Of a stretch of DNA of 64,000 bases, positions 13,235 through 24,033 are shown in pieces. Origin of the DNA: Actinobacillus lignieresii (GTDB lineage: Bacteria > Pseudomonadota > Gammaproteobacteria > Enterobacterales > Pasteurellaceae); assembly GCF_900444945.1 (NCBI RefSeq), contig NZ_UFRM01000001.1, forward strand, positions 1,126,501 through 1,190,500, read 5' to 3'. The position numbers and the translations under genes were made by a program. Position 1 is the first letter of the stretch; each line of letters opens with the position of its first letter. Under the pieces are notes generated by a model, which saw only the letters and a program-made list of their open reading frames with translations, had not been told where the DNA came from and ran no database searches.

Positions 13235-15691
13235 ATGCGAGTTCTTAAATTTGGCGGTACTTCCCTTGCAAACCCGGAACGCTTTATCCAAGCTGCCGAC
13301 ATCATTGAAAAGGCACATTTAAAAGATCAGGCGGCGGGCGTACTTTCCGCTCCGGCTAAAATCACCAATCACCTTGTCGCCATCGTCGATAAAGCTATCG
13401 CAGGCGAATCTTTCGAAACCAACCTAAAAGAAGCTACCGAAATTTTCCACAATATTATCAATGGACTCTATGCAACAAATAATAATGTTGATCGTGAAGG
13501 CTTATTGGCTTTAGTGGAAGCGGAACTTACCCAAATTCAAGGTGTGGCAAGTGAAGCGGCAAAAAGCAAATCATTACCGGATAGTGTTGCGGCGACGATT
13601 CACTGCCGTGGCGAAAAACTATCGATTGCAATGATGCAAGCGTGGTTTGAAGCAAAAGGTTACGATGTTACTCGTATTGATCCTGTTGAAAAATTATTAG
13701 CGCACGGTAGCTATTTGGAATCTTCGGTCGATATTAACGAATCGACCAAACGCATAAATGCCGGTTCGATTCCGAAGAAAAACGTAGTGTTAATGGCAGG
13801 TTTTACTGCGGGTAATGAGAACGGTGAACTGGTCTCACTCGGTCGTAACGGTTCCGACTATTCGGCAGCATGTTTAGCCGCTTGTTTAAAAGCGGATTGT
13901 TGCGAAATTTGGACGGACGTGGACGGCGTTTATACTTGTGACCCTCGCTTAGTGCCTGAAGCGATTTGTTTAGAATCAATGAGTTATCAAGAAGCGATGG
14001 AACTTTCTTACTTCGGTGCGAAAGTCATTCACCCTCGTACTATCGGTCCGTTAGTGCCGTTAAATATTCCGTGTTTAATTAAAAATACCGCAAATCCTGA
14101 TGCGAAAGGCACATTAATCGACGGCAACGTAGCGACTGACGGTTTAAAAGTAAAAGGCATTACTAATCTTGATAATGTTGCAATGTTTAACGTATCCGGT
14201 GCCGGTATGCAAGGTATGGTCGGTATGGCGGCTCGCGTATTCTCGACTATGTCGAAAGCCGGCATTTCGGTCATTCTAATTACTCAATCTTCTTCCGAAT
14301 ACAGTATCAGTTTCTGCGTACCTGCAAAATTTGAGGAAAAAGCGACCGCTTGCTTAAATGCGGAATTTGCTCAAGAGTTAAGTAAAGGCGATTTGGATCC
14401 GATTGATATGATCCGCGAGCTTTCTATCATTTCGGTAGTCGGTGACGGTATGCGTACCGCAAAAGGGATTGCCGCTCGTTTCTTCTCTTCACTGGCACAA
14501 GCCAATATCAGCATCGTTGCCATTGCACAAGGCTCGTCCGAGCGTTCGATTTCAGCGGTAGTGCCGATGAATAAAGCGATTGAAGCGGTTAAAGCGACCC
14601 ATCAAGGTTTATTCAGCAATAAAAAATCGATTGAAGTCTTTCTAGTCGGGGTAGGCGGAGTCGGAAGCGAACTTATCGATCAAATCAAACAACAAAAAGA
14701 ATTTTTAGCAAAGAAGGATATTGAAATCCGTGTATGCGCATTGGCGAATGCGGATAAAATGCTCCTCAACGAAAACGGTTTAAATTTAGATAATTGGAAA
14801 AGCGATTTAGAAACGGCAACCCAACCGTCCGATTTCGACGTTTTACTCTCGTTTATTAAGTTACACCACGTAGTAAATCCGGTATTTGTCGATTGTACCG
14901 CGGCGCAATCAGTGGCAAACCTTTATACCCGAGCGTTAAAAGAAGGTTTCCACGTTGTTACCCCAAACAAGAAAGCCAATACCGGTAGTTACCGATATTA
15001 CCAAGAATTACGTGAAGCTGCTCGCCAAGGTCAGCATAAATTCTTATACGAAACGAACGTAGGCGCAGGCTTACCGGTTATCGAAAACTTACAAAACTTA
15101 TTGGCTGCCGGTGACGAAGTGGAAAAATTCGAGGGGATTTTATCCGGCTCGCTTTCATTTATTTTCGGTAAATTAGACGAAGGTTTAAGCCTTTCGGAAG
15201 CAACGTTAATCGCAAAAGAAAAAGGCTTTACCGAGCCGGATCCGCGTGATGACCTTTCCGGTGCGGATGTCGCTCGCAAACTATTGATTCTTGCGCGCGA
15301 AACCGGTTTGGCACTGGAATTCGACGATATTGAAGTGGAAGGCGTACTACCGAAAGGCTTCTCGGACGGTATGAGTAAAGAAGAATTCTTAAAAGTCTTG
15401 CCGGAAATCGACGCACAGTTTAATGAACAAGTCCAAGCGGCTAAAGCGGAAGGTAAAGTATTACGCTATGTCGGTTCGATTACCGGCGATAAATGTCGTG
15501 TTGCTATTGAAGCGGTAGATGAAAATCACCCGCTTTATAAAGTAAAAGACGGTGAAAATGCGCTGGCATTCTTAACCCGTTACTATAGCCCGATTCCGCT
15601 CTTATTAAGAGGTTACGGTGCAGGTACGGACGTAACCGCCGCCGGTATTTTTGCCGATATTCTGCGTACATTACACGGAGGTTCAAACTAA
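13235..15691 (+). CDS. thrA: Bifunctional aspartokinase I / homoserine dehydrogenase I
   Basis: Catalyses the first and third steps from aspartate to threonine: phosphorylation of aspartate, and NAD(P)H reduction of aspartate semialdehyde to homoserine. The 818-residue fusion begins with the aspartokinase motif [13 protein letters not shown]; paired ACT domains follow around residues 310-460 (both contain the IS...QSSSE or IA..GSSERS signature) and give threonine feedback inhibition in this family. The homoserine dehydrogenase part starts at the dinucleotide motif GVGGVGSE near residue 470. An AGGAG site precedes the start. It overlaps thrB by one base (TAATG), which suggests translational coupling. 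Confidence 0.97.
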   Translation: MRVLKFGGTSLANPERFIQAADIIEKAHLKDQAAGVLSAPAKITNHLVAIVDKAIAGESFETNLKEATEIFHNIINGLYATNNNVDREGLLALVEAELTQIQGVASEAAKSKSLPDSVAATIHCRGEKLSIAMMQAWFEAKGYDVTRIDPVEKLLAHGSYLESSVDINESTKRINAGSIPKKNVVLMAGFTAGNENGELVSLGRNGSDYSAACLAACLKADCCEIWTDVDGVYTCDPRLVPEAICLESMSYQEAMELSYFGAKVIHPRTIGPLVPLNIPCLIKNTANPDAKGTLIDGNVATDGLKVKGITNLDNVAMFNVSGAGMQGMVGMAARVFSTMSKAGISVILITQSSSEYSISFCVPAKFEEKATACLNAEFAQELSKGDLDPIDMIRELSIISVVGDGMRTAKGIAARFFSSLAQANISIVAIAQGSSERSISAVVPMNKAIEAVKATHQGLFSNKKSIEVFLVGVGGVGSELIDQIKQQKEFLAKKDIEIRVCALANADKMLLNENGLNLDNWKSDLETATQPSDFDVLLSFIKLHHVVNPVFVDCTAAQSVANLYTRALKEGFHVVTPNKKANTGSYRYYQELREAARQGQHKFLYETNVGAGLPVIENLQNLLAAGDEVEKFEGILSGSLSFIFGKLDEGLSLSEATLIAKEKGFTEPDPRDDLSGADVARKLLILARETGLALEFDDIEVEGVLPKGFSDGMSKEEFLKVLPEIDAQFNEQVQAAKAEGKVLRYVGSITGDKCRVAIEAVDENHPLYKVKDGENALAFLTRYYSPIPLLLRGYGAGTDVTAAGIFADILRTLHGGSN

Positions 15692-16641
15692 TGACGACAT
15701 TACGAATTTATGCTCCGGCATCAAGTGCCAATCTAAGTGTCGGTTTTGACTCGTTAGGTGCGGCGATTTCACCGATTGACGGCTCGTTACTCGGCGATGT
15801 GGTACAAATTGAAGATTGCGAAACCGCTTTTGAGCTGGAAAGCGCCGGTTATTTCGTGCGTAAATTACCGAAAGAGCCGCAAAAAAACATCGTTTATCAA
15901 GCCTACGTATTATTTAGCGAACGTCTGAAATTACGCGGCGGTTCGGTTAAAAACTTACGCCTCACGCTTGAAAAAAATATGCCGATCGGCTCGGGTTTAG
16001 GTTCAAGCGCCTGCTCAATCGTAGCGGCATTGGTTGCATTAAATAAATTCCATGACGAACCGTTTTCTAAAATGGAATTATTGGAAATGATGGGCGAATT
16101 GGAAGGACGAATTTCCGGCTCAATCCACTACGACAACGTCGCACCTTGCTATTTGGGCGGTTTGCAGTTAATGACTCAATCGCTCGGCAATATTTGCCAA
16201 ACCATCCCGTTCTTTGACGAATGGTATTGGGTACTGGCTTATCCGGGCGTTGAAGTTTCGACGGCGGAAGCTCGTGCTATTTTACCGAAAAACTATACTC
16301 GTCAAGATATGATTCAACAGGCGCGTTACCTCGGTTCGTTCGTACACGCTTGTCATACGCATCAAGACATCTTAGCGGCGACAATGATGAAGGATTTAAT
16401 TGCCGAGCCGTATCGTGAAAATCTGTTACCGAACTTTGCCGAAGTTCGCCAAGGCTGTAAAGATCTCGGTGCATTATCGGTAGGTATTTCCGGTTCGGGC
16501 CCGACAATGTTTGCCATTGCGCCGGATTTGGAACACGCTCAAAAATTAGTAGCCTATCTTGAAAAAGAGTATCTACAGAATAACGAAGGCTTTATTCATA
16601 TCTGTAAAGTGGATAACCAAGGCGCGCGTGAATTGAAATAA
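15691..16641 (+). CDS. thrB: Homoserine kinase
   Basis: GHMP-family kinase that phosphorylates homoserine to O-phosphohomoserine, the substrate of threonine synthase. The 316-residue length is normal. The ATP-binding motif [12 protein letters not shown] lies at about residues 97-108 and the C-terminal [11 protein letters not shown] motif completes the fold. The start codon overlaps the thrA stop. thrC, which usually follows thrB in this operon, is not here: a strong uptake-signal terminator and then cysK come next, so threonine synthase must be encoded elsewhere. Confidence 0.96.
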   Translation: MTTLRIYAPASSANLSVGFDSLGAAISPIDGSLLGDVVQIEDCETAFELESAGYFVRKLPKEPQKNIVYQAYVLFSERLKLRGGSVKNLRLTLEKNMPIGSGLGSSACSIVAALVALNKFHDEPFSKMELLEMMGELEGRISGSIHYDNVAPCYLGGLQLMTQSLGNICQTIPFFDEWYWVLAYPGVEVSTAEARAILPKNYTRQDMIQQARYLGSFVHACHTHQDILAATMMKDLIAEPYRENLLPNFAEVRQGCKDLGALSVGISGSGPTMFAIAPDLEHAQKLVAYLEKEYLQNNEGFIHICKVDNQGARELK

Positions 16642-16665
16642 TTCGCAGTGTATTTAGCCTACTAT

Positions 16666-16716
16666 ACAAGCGGTCGGATTTTGCAAAAAAATTGTAAAAT
16701 CCGACCGCTTTTTTAG
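16666..16716 (+). terminator. Terminator made of inverted uptake signals (thr operon end)
   Basis: AAGCGGTCGGATTTT (16668-16682) pairs perfectly over 15 bp with AAAATCCGACCGCTT (16696-16710), followed by six T residues. The left arm starts with the full core ACAAGCGGTC. It ends the thrAB unit. Confidence 0.85.
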
Positions 16717-16855
16717 TGTGATTCTCCTCGTCTTTTGAACAAGTCAATTTCATATTCCTTTCCGTTATATTAAATGATTTTTCGCCACTAACATCTTTCG
16801 GAAAAATATCGTATGCTTGCCGAGAAATCTTAATTCAGACTAAAGGAACAACTCT

Positions 16856-17806
16856 ATGACAATTTATGCAGACAACTCATATACTATTGGCAATACCCCG
16901 ATTGTTCGTTTAAAAAACTTCGGTCAAAACGGCAACTTATTAGTAAAAATCGAATCTCGTAATCCAAGTTTCAGCGTGAAATGCCGTATCGGCGCCAATA
17001 TGGTATGGCAAGCAGAAAAAGACGGTATTTTAGCCGAAGGCAAAGAAATCGTAGATGCGACCAGCGGCAATACCGGTATTGCTCTCGCTTATGTGGCGGC
17101 GGCTCGCGGTTATAAAATCACTCTTACCATGCCGGAAACAATGAGTACCGAACGTAAACGCTTATTACGCGGTTTAGGCGTAAACTTGGTTTTAACCGAA
17201 GGCTCAAAAGGTATGAAAGGCGCGATTGCTAAAGCGGAAGAAATCGTCGCAAGCGATCCGAACCGTTATGTGATTTTAAAACAGTTTGAAAATCCGGCGA
17301 ACCCGGCGATTCATCAACAAACCACCGGCCCGGAAATTTGGAATGCGACCGAAGGTAAAGTGGACGTGATCGTTGCCGGTGTGGGTACGGGCGGTACGAT
17401 TACCGGTATTTCTCGCTATATCAAACAAGATCAGGGCAAACAAATTATTTCCGTTGCGGTCGAACCGAAAGAATCACCGGTTATTAGCCAAACCTTAAAC
17501 GGCGAAGAAGTTAAACCGGGTCCGCACAAAATCCAAGGTATCGGAGCCGGCTTTATTCCGAAAAACTTAGACTTAAGCCTTATCGACCGTGTCGAACAAG
17601 TTTCAAGTGAAGAAGCGATTGCAACCGCACGCAGAATTATGGCGGAAGAAGGTATTTTAGTCGGTATTTCATCCGGTGCGGCGGTTGCGGCGGCGGATCG
17701 TTTAGCGAAGTCACCAGAATTTGCAGATAAACAAATCGTGGCGATTCTCCCATCCGCTTCTGAGCGTTATTTAAGCACCTTATTATTTGAAGGTGTAGAA
17801 GTTTAA
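16856..17806 (+). CDS. cysK: Cysteine synthase A (O-acetylserine sulfhydrylase)
   Basis: PLP enzyme that makes cysteine from O-acetylserine and sulfide. The 316-residue product has the PLP lysine K42 in NPSFSVKCR, the substrate-binding loop TSGNTG at residues 69-74, and the phosphate-binding glycine loop [10 protein letters not shown]. The ending, which finishes [13 protein letters not shown], is typical of CysK and can dock into serine acetyltransferase partners. An AAAGGAACAAC site precedes the start. It has its own terminator. CysM is a less likely alternative on length and sequence. Confidence 0.95.
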   Translation: MTIYADNSYTIGNTPIVRLKNFGQNGNLLVKIESRNPSFSVKCRIGANMVWQAEKDGILAEGKEIVDATSGNTGIALAYVAAARGYKITLTMPETMSTERKRLLRGLGVNLVLTEGSKGMKGAIAKAEEIVASDPNRYVILKQFENPANPAIHQQTTGPEIWNATEGKVDVIVAGVGTGGTITGISRYIKQDQGKQIISVAVEPKESPVISQTLNGEEVKPGPHKIQGIGAGFIPKNLDLSLIDRVEQVSSEEAIATARRIMAEEGILVGISSGAAVAAADRLAKSPEFADKQIVAILPSASERYLSTLLFEGVEV

Positions 17807-17823
17807 TTTTCTCTTCTTTCTTT

Positions 17824-17853
17824 AAAATGCCGGCATAACGCCGGCATTTTTCG
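17824..17853 (+). terminator. Terminator of cysK
   Basis: AAAATGCCGGC and GCCGGCATTTT form an 11-bp stem around ATAAC, followed by T residues, 17 bases after the cysK stop. Confidence 0.9.
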
Positions 17854-18003
17854 TTTAGAAATGCTCATAAGCGGTCTATTTTTGCAAAGAATTTGCAATT
17901 TGGATGATTTTGCTATATTATTTACCAAGTCTTTTTACGGTATTATCCGTATCTATTTATTCTTAAATTAATCCAATCTTACAATTATCAAGAATTATTT
18001 CTT

Positions 18004-19266
18004 ATGCATCTTACTCAATTAAAAAACACTCCTGTATCGGATCTTGTTGCGCTCGGCGAAGGGCAAATGGGCTTAGAAAATTTAGCTCGTTTACGTAAAC
18101 AAGACATCATTTTCGCCATTCTTAAACAACACGCGAAAAGCGGTGAAGATATTTTCGGTCAAGGTATCTTAGAAATTTTACCCGACGGTTTCGGTTTCTT
18201 ACGTTCGGCAGACAGTTCATATCTTGCGGGTCCTGACGATATTTATGTTTCTCCGAGCCAAATTCGCCGTTTCAACTTACAAACCGGTGATAAAATCGAA
18301 GGTAAAATTCGTCCGCCGAAAGAAGGCGAACGCTATTTTGCTTTATTGAAAGTTGATCTTGTCAATGATGACAAACCTGAAGTTTCTCGCAGCAAAATTT
18401 TATTTGAAAACTTAACCCCTTTACACGCCAATTCACGTTTACGTATGGAACGCGGAAACGGCTCAACCGAAGATTTAACCGCTCGTATTCTTGATTTAGC
18501 AGCCCCTATCGGTAAAGGTCAGCGTGGTCTGATCGTTGCACCGCCGAAAGCAGGTAAAACCGTGCTTCTGCAAAACATCGCACAAAGCATTACCCATAAT
18601 CACCCCGAATGTGAATTGATCGTGTTACTGATTGACGAACGTCCGGAAGAGGTAACCGAAATGCAGCGTACCGTACGCGGCGAAGTAATTGCCTCCACCT
18701 TTGACGAACCGGCGACACGTCACGTACAGGTTGCGGAAATGGTAATCGAAAAAGCGAAGCGCTCGGTAGAGCATAAAAAAGACGTAGTTATCTTATTAGA
18801 CTCGATTACTCGTCTTGCTCGTGCTTACAATACTGTGACGCCTGTTTCCGGTAAAATCCTTTCCGGTGGTGTGGATGCGAACGCATTACATCGCCCGAAA
18901 CGTTTCTTCGGTGCGGCGCGTAACGTAGAAGAAGGCGGCAGCTTAACCATTATTGCGACGGCATTAGTTGATACCGGTTCAAAAATGGACGAAGTGATCT
19001 TTGAAGAGTTTAAAGGTACCGGTAATATGGAATTACACCTTTCTCGTAAAATTGCGGAACGTCGCGTATTCCCTGCGATTGAGTTTAATCGTTCCGGTAC
19101 ACGTAAAGACGACTTATTAATGTCGCCGGAAGAACATCGTAATGCGTGGATGTTACGTAAAGTACTGAATCCGATGGATGAAGTGGCGGCAATGGAATGG
19201 TTAATCGATAAACTCGGCGTAGCCAAAACCAACGAAGAATTCTTCGAATTAATGAAACGCTCATAA
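18004..19266 (+). CDS. rho: Transcription termination factor Rho
   Basis: Hexameric RNA helicase that ends transcription at unstructured C-rich RNA. The 420-residue length matches the family. The N-terminal helical and cold-shock-like RNA-binding domains come first ([20 protein letters not shown] motifs), then the RecA-like ATPase with Walker A APPKAGKT (about residues 179-186), Walker [15 protein letters not shown], the Q-loop/R-loop region and the [15 protein letters not shown] segment. A single gene with a short terminator behind it; no Rho leader features were identified. Confidence 0.98.
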   Translation: MHLTQLKNTPVSDLVALGEGQMGLENLARLRKQDIIFAILKQHAKSGEDIFGQGILEILPDGFGFLRSADSSYLAGPDDIYVSPSQIRRFNLQTGDKIEGKIRPPKEGERYFALLKVDLVNDDKPEVSRSKILFENLTPLHANSRLRMERGNGSTEDLTARILDLAAPIGKGQRGLIVAPPKAGKTVLLQNIAQSITHNHPECELIVLLIDERPEEVTEMQRTVRGEVIASTFDEPATRHVQVAEMVIEKAKRSVEHKKDVVILLDSITRLARAYNTVTPVSGKILSGGVDANALHRPKRFFGAARNVEEGGSLTIIATALVDTGSKMDEVIFEEFKGTGNMELHLSRKIAERRVFPAIEFNRSGTRKDDLLMSPEEHRNAWMLRKVLNPMDEVAAMEWLIDKLGVAKTNEEFFELMKRS

Positions 19267-19275
19267 AAAATATAA

Positions 19276-19297
19276 GCACTCTTCCGAGTGCCTTTTA
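19276..19297 (+). terminator. Terminator of rho
   Basis: GCACTC-TTCC-GAGTGC followed by CTTTTA lies 10 bases after the rho stop and just before the 3' end of convergent tbpA. Confidence 0.75.
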
Positions 19298-19309
19298 TCG
19301 GTTACTTCG

Positions 19310-22099
19310 CTAGAATGTAGCTTCCAAACTTAATACGTAGTTTCTGCCCGGTGCCGCATAACTTGCATGACCTCGATTGTAAACCGGAATCACACTGGTT
19401 ACCGCCGTTTGGCGAACCGCTTCCCACGTACTATATTTACGATTGGTTAAGTTATAAACACCGCCTCGTACGGTAAAGTGTTTAGCAAAAGTATAATAAC
19501 CGATAACATCATAAATATACCAAGGTCGAGTACGTTGATTCGTCACACCTTTTACCACATCACCGGTGTAATAAGCCGTTCTACCGATTAACTCGCTGGC
19601 TTTTTTCGCTTTGGAATAAGTCAGAATATAATTCACACCCCATTTACCGTTAGGCTCATCATAGCCTAAACTTGCCACATAACGTTCCGGCTGTATCGCA
19701 TCCAATACCGGGCTACGTACAAACACATAATTCGGTTTCGTATCGACGTTTTTCACTTTAATACGGTTATAAGCAAGATTTGAATATAAACCGTCCGGTA
19801 AAGCCGACCAGATACCGTGCCAATTGAGTTTACCCAATAGGTTTATCCCATTAAGGTTAATTGATTGTAGGTTATAAAAACCATGAATACCGTCAATCCC
19901 TTTTTCTTTTGCACTAACAATCAAATCTTTGTAACGATTATCAAAATAGCTCACTTCCATTGTACCGAAATTACCGTTGAGCTCTAACCCAACCTCTTGA
20001 TTAAGCGCTTTTTCCGAGGTCAGTTTCTTTTTAAGTAACGCTTTACGTCCATATTTGCTATCTATAGCGCCGGGAGTACGACGACCGAACATTTCATCAA
20101 ACGATGGGACTCTAAAACCGCTTGAAGCACGGTAAGACAAAGCAATATGCTCTAACGGTCGAACCGTTAATCCGGTATTCCAAGAGAAATTTTTATGTGT
20201 TCCGGCATCAACCCAATCATCATCCGATTTAAAACGATGGTAGTCATAACGTACACCTAATCCTAGATCCAGCTTATCACCAAAGAAAATACGATCCGAC
20301 AGACCGATTGCGTAATGCTGCCCTTTAGTAATATGTGCCGAACAATCGCTAAAATCTTTTCGTTTTCCATAACCATCATGAACGATACAATGATTATGAT
20401 GAGCGACTATCACTTGTCTTTTACCGATAATTCTCGGGTATTTATAAGTACCGCTATTATGATAGCCGACATCTTGATCCCGATTGCCGACATCATAATA
20501 CGGATGTGCCGACTCATCCTCTTTAGAATAAACTAAATAAGTACTCTCAAATTGATCTCTCTTATGATTAGAACGCATACGATCATAATTCATCGCTAAA
20601 TTAAATAAGTGCTGAGTTTTACCGACCATTAAATCCTTTTCAAAAGAAAGTTGCACTTGTTTATGACGTTCCTTATAAATATTCCGTTCATAAGAGGCGT
20701 TGGAATCTCGTTTATCCGGCGTTACCTTACAGTTTTTATCAAAATATGGGTATTTACTGCAATTCAAATTATGTACTTTAGTCAGTAAACGAATATCTTG
20801 TTGATCCAAATTGAGCGTTAAACGGTCAAAAGCCCCTTTGTCATTATCGGACTTATATTGATAGCCGAATCCTAAACGGCGTTTAGTATGTCGTTCGTCA
20901 AAAAACCTTGCTCTACTCCAATAAGTGCTTCGTACTAAATCAGGATTAAGCGTATTTCCGTAACCAATCGCTTGAGAAGGATCATCCGGATAGAAATTTC
21001 TGCCGAATAGCGAGTACTCCACTTCGGTTTTTTTAGGATCCAGTTGCCCTTTACCGTTCCGTAATAAACCGGCATATTTCTCTTGCGTCATATCCTGTAT
21101 ATCATAACGTTGCTTGGTTTGTTCAAATACGGCGTTTACCGAATGTTTCGGTGAAAAATGGTACGCTAATTTAAATAACCAAGAGCCGGATTGATATTTC
21201 ATCGGGTTAGGAGCAATTCGACCGTCACCGGTATAATCTTTCGCATTGTTCGAATCTTTTACGACTTTCGCTCCTCGTACAATCGGGCGAGGCGTACAGC
21301 CGGGATTACTTCCTTGCCCGGTCGGACATTCGTCTTGAAAAACAAACCAGTTATCTCTTTGATTTTTATCCAAATTAAGTTCTCTTGGCACGACACGATA
21401 GAAGGACTACCTTACATTAGTAGCATCTTTATGGATTTCCGTTTCTTTGCCCTTTCGATGCGTATATTGTACTAACGCTTCGAATCCGCCGGCACGACCT
21501 GCAAAACTTAGCGATTCGCTAAATTGCTTATTTTTACTCGAATAGGCTGTTTTACTGTCTAATCCCCAATTTTGTCCTTCTTTAATCACATCGTCGGGAT
21601 TTTTGGTACGGAATCCGACCGCACCGCCTAAGGCACCGCTACCGTATTCTTGCGAACTGGCTCCCTTACTAAATTCAATCGAACGAATATTTTCATATTC
21701 GATTTCATTAATCGCTCCGCCTTGGGCAAACGGAGATAAACTCTTATAAGACTGAATTTGCGGTAAGCCGTCCACCAGTAATGCGACGCGATTACGATCC
21801 ACCCCGCGAATCGAATAGCCGCTACTTGCCCCCCGTCCTTGTTCAACCACTGAAATACCGGGATCATAACGAGTCAGATCACGAATATTTTGTACCTGCT
21901 CTTTATCAAGATCTTTACTGGTTTTAGTCACTTTACCTAAACCTGTTACTTCGTTTTGTCGGCGGTGTACCTCCGTTTTCGCTTTGACCGTAACAGTACC
22001 TAATTCCGTTTCAGTTTGCTTCGCATACGTTTGTGCGGATAAAATCAGAAAGGCGGATTGCACGGCAATATAGCTTAAACTTAATTTAAATTGCTTCAC
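19310..22099 (-). pseudogene. tbpA: Transferrin-binding protein A, interrupted by an in-frame amber codon
   Basis: TbpA is the TonB-dependent outer-membrane channel that strips iron from host transferrin. The frame covers 929 codon positions, the expected length, but codon 231 (TAG, 21407-21409) stops it. Before the stop lie a signal peptide (MKQFKLSLSYIAVQSAF), a TonB box region (ELGTVTVKA) and the plug domain (IRGVDRNRVALLVDGLPQ). After it the same frame continues without shift (SFYRVVPRELN...) through the beta-barrel to the terminal ...NYVLSLEATF. A single change CAG to TAG would explain it, since related TbpA proteins have a V-Q-S run at this place. It starts 14 bases after tbpB. Unless the codon is suppressed or is a sequence error, no functional receptor is made. 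Confidence 0.9.
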
Positions 22100-22113
22100 T
22101 CTCGACCTCTCTC

Positions 22114-23820
22114 TTATTTCTTCTCAACTTGACGTTTCGCACCGAAAACACTGGCTGCTTTATCTTTACTTTGTTCAGTACTTAACAAACTACCGCCGAT
22201 CTCTGAAGCCGTCTTACCATAAAAACCTCCTGATACTTTGCCATCAACATGGTATGTCTTTCCGTTCGCACTAAAACCGTTTTGCAGTGTTTTTACGACG
22301 CCGGAAAAACCGTTTTTATCTATTACGCCTTCTTGAAGCGACAATACGGTACCGCTAGTCGGTCCGCTACCAAAGCCACCGTTTACTCTCTTATTATCAA
22401 AATCCACTTGTAAATATGCCGCACTGTTTTCCGGTGTTTGCCATTTCGTACCGTCTTGGCTGCTGATTTGCCCTTGCCAACTGCCTTTATAAGCAAATAC
22501 TCCCGATTTCGGAATGGCATCTACGGCGGTGCGTTCTCCGGTTAAATATAGTTTTGGCCCTTCGCCCGCCACGTCAAAAGTACCGAATTTAACATCCGCC
22601 AAATTCTCACAACAAGCGGTCACTTTTACCGTTTTATTTGCAAATTGGTGATCAAAATTTTGTTTGAGTAACGGGATAATATGTCCGTCAATCACGAGTA
22701 AATTCGCTTGCCCGAACGAATCCATCTCGCTTTGCTTAAAATCTTTTAAATCGATTTGTCGAGCATCGAATTTCGTTTCCGTTTCCGCTTTATTGCCTTT
22801 CTGTTTAGCGGCAAACACGCCGAATAACGATTTATCGTTGGTTAAGAATTTTCCCGCCAATTCTTCCGCATTCGGTCCGTAGAATCCGCCTTCTAAAGAA
22901 TTATTGGCATCTTTGCCGAAATAACGATCTTTCGGATCAGCGGCTTTTGCACTACCGCGAAAACGGTTGCCAAACAGTTTTCCGTCAATATCGTAGCGTT
23001 TGGTTCTTTCTTGTGCTTTATTGCCATACACAGGATAATTTCGATATAACTGACCGGTTATTTCTTTTTTACCGAAATTTACAGTAAATTCGCTGGTATG
23101 TCCGACTGCTCCTTTACTTTTCTCATAGTTTACCGGTTCATCATAAGATGTCGCCCCATAACGATCACCGACGTGAGATTCTTCAAAGCCTTCCGCTCTA
23201 CGTTTATTAACCGCATCGGTGGTGAAATCCCATGTGCCTTCATATTTCACAATTTTATCTACCGGTAATGCTTTGGACGGATTTACTCCTTTATAAAACA
23301 CATAGCCAACTTTACCGGAACGATATACATCCTGTTGTTTCTCATTTTTCTCTGTCGAAAATCCTCCCTCGCTAAAGACAAATCCGGAGCGAACATAATC
23401 CATATTTCTAGTACGCAGTGCTGTTTTTCCATCATGAGAATAAACTAACCCCTGTTTGGATTTTTTTACCGCAGGATGTTCTTCAATCTCTTTTTTGTTC
23501 GGAATTTCGTCTAAACTTCCTCCCAGACGCTTAACGTTATCCGGAGAAAGTTCCACTCGTTCTTCCGCCTTAGGACCGATAATACGTCTTGGTATCGCAA
23601 TTTCTGAACCTAAAGTCGGTTGTAAAAATTCCGGTAACTGCTCGTAAGGTTTCGCTTCGGTAACGTCATCTCCAAACTCTATAGGTTTAGTCTTTTTAGG
23701 ATCATACCTCGGTATTTGTTCTTGAGTGTTATCTAAGCCAAAACCACCTTTACCACCTGAACAGGCGGTCAGTAATGTTGCGGCTATTACTATCGCAATT
23801 TGTGATTTTTTCACATTCAT
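22114..23820 (-). CDS. tbpB: Transferrin-binding protein B (surface lipoprotein)
   Basis: Surface-exposed lipoprotein that captures iron-loaded host transferrin and hands it to TbpA. The 568-residue product starts with a lipoprotein signal ending LLTAC (lipidated Cys20) followed by a Gly-rich anchor SGGKGGFG. The two-lobe layout is visible: handle and barrel segments such as KGSWQGQISS, the repeated GGFYGPNAEELAG / GGFYGKTASEIGG motifs, and FGAK at the ends of each lobe (FAAKQKG and FGAKRQV). It is upstream of tbpA in the same transcription unit and behind a Fur box. The gene itself is intact. Confidence 0.96.
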   Translation of the reverse strand: MNVKKSQIAIVIAATLLTACSGGKGGFGLDNTQEQIPRYDPKKTKPIEFGDDVTEAKPYEQLPEFLQPTLGSEIAIPRRIIGPKAEERVELSPDNVKRLGGSLDEIPNKKEIEEHPAVKKSKQGLVYSHDGKTALRTRNMDYVRSGFVFSEGGFSTEKNEKQQDVYRSGKVGYVFYKGVNPSKALPVDKIVKYEGTWDFTTDAVNKRRAEGFEESHVGDRYGATSYDEPVNYEKSKGAVGHTSEFTVNFGKKEITGQLYRNYPVYGNKAQERTKRYDIDGKLFGNRFRGSAKAADPKDRYFGKDANNSLEGGFYGPNAEELAGKFLTNDKSLFGVFAAKQKGNKAETETKFDARQIDLKDFKQSEMDSFGQANLLVIDGHIIPLLKQNFDHQFANKTVKVTACCENLADVKFGTFDVAGEGPKLYLTGERTAVDAIPKSGVFAYKGSWQGQISSQDGTKWQTPENSAAYLQVDFDNKRVNGGFGSGPTSGTVLSLQEGVIDKNGFSGVVKTLQNGFSANGKTYHVDGKVSGGFYGKTASEIGGSLLSTEQSKDKAASVFGAKRQVEKK

Positions 23821-23840
23821 TTAAGTTCTCCTTTTATAAA

Positions 23841-23859
23841 TGAAAATAATTATCATTTA
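23841..23859 (-). promoter_or_regulatory. Fur box of the tbpBA operon
   Basis: On the minus strand TAAATGATAATTATTTTCA closely resembles the Fur operator (GATAAT repeats). It lies about 20-40 bases upstream of the tbpB start, next to the AAGGAG ribosome site. Iron repression of tbpBA is expected from known systems. Confidence 0.8.
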
Positions 23860-23941
23860 AATTAAAGCAAATATTTTTAATTATTTTGTAAGAAATTGTA
23901 TAAATATCTCTTTATTTACAATAACATAGATTAAACATAAT

Positions 23942-23977
23942 AAAAAAATCCCCCTAAGTGATTCACTTAAGGGGATT
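23942..23977 (-). terminator. Terminator of the arg genes
   Basis: AATCCCCTTAAGTG and CACTTAGGGGGATT (minus strand) form a 14-bp stem with one mismatch, followed by seven T residues. It lies about 57 bases after the argD stop and upstream of tbpB. Confidence 0.85.
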
Positions 23978-24033
23978 CGTTCGTCTTAAATTTTTTAAAC
24001 GTTATTTGCAAAAAATTGCTAAAATCTAACCGC

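Noticed and set aside
19310..21391. A separate beta-barrel receptor gene starting at GTG 21391
   Set aside because: It continues the tbpA frame and has no signal peptide or plug domain of its own.
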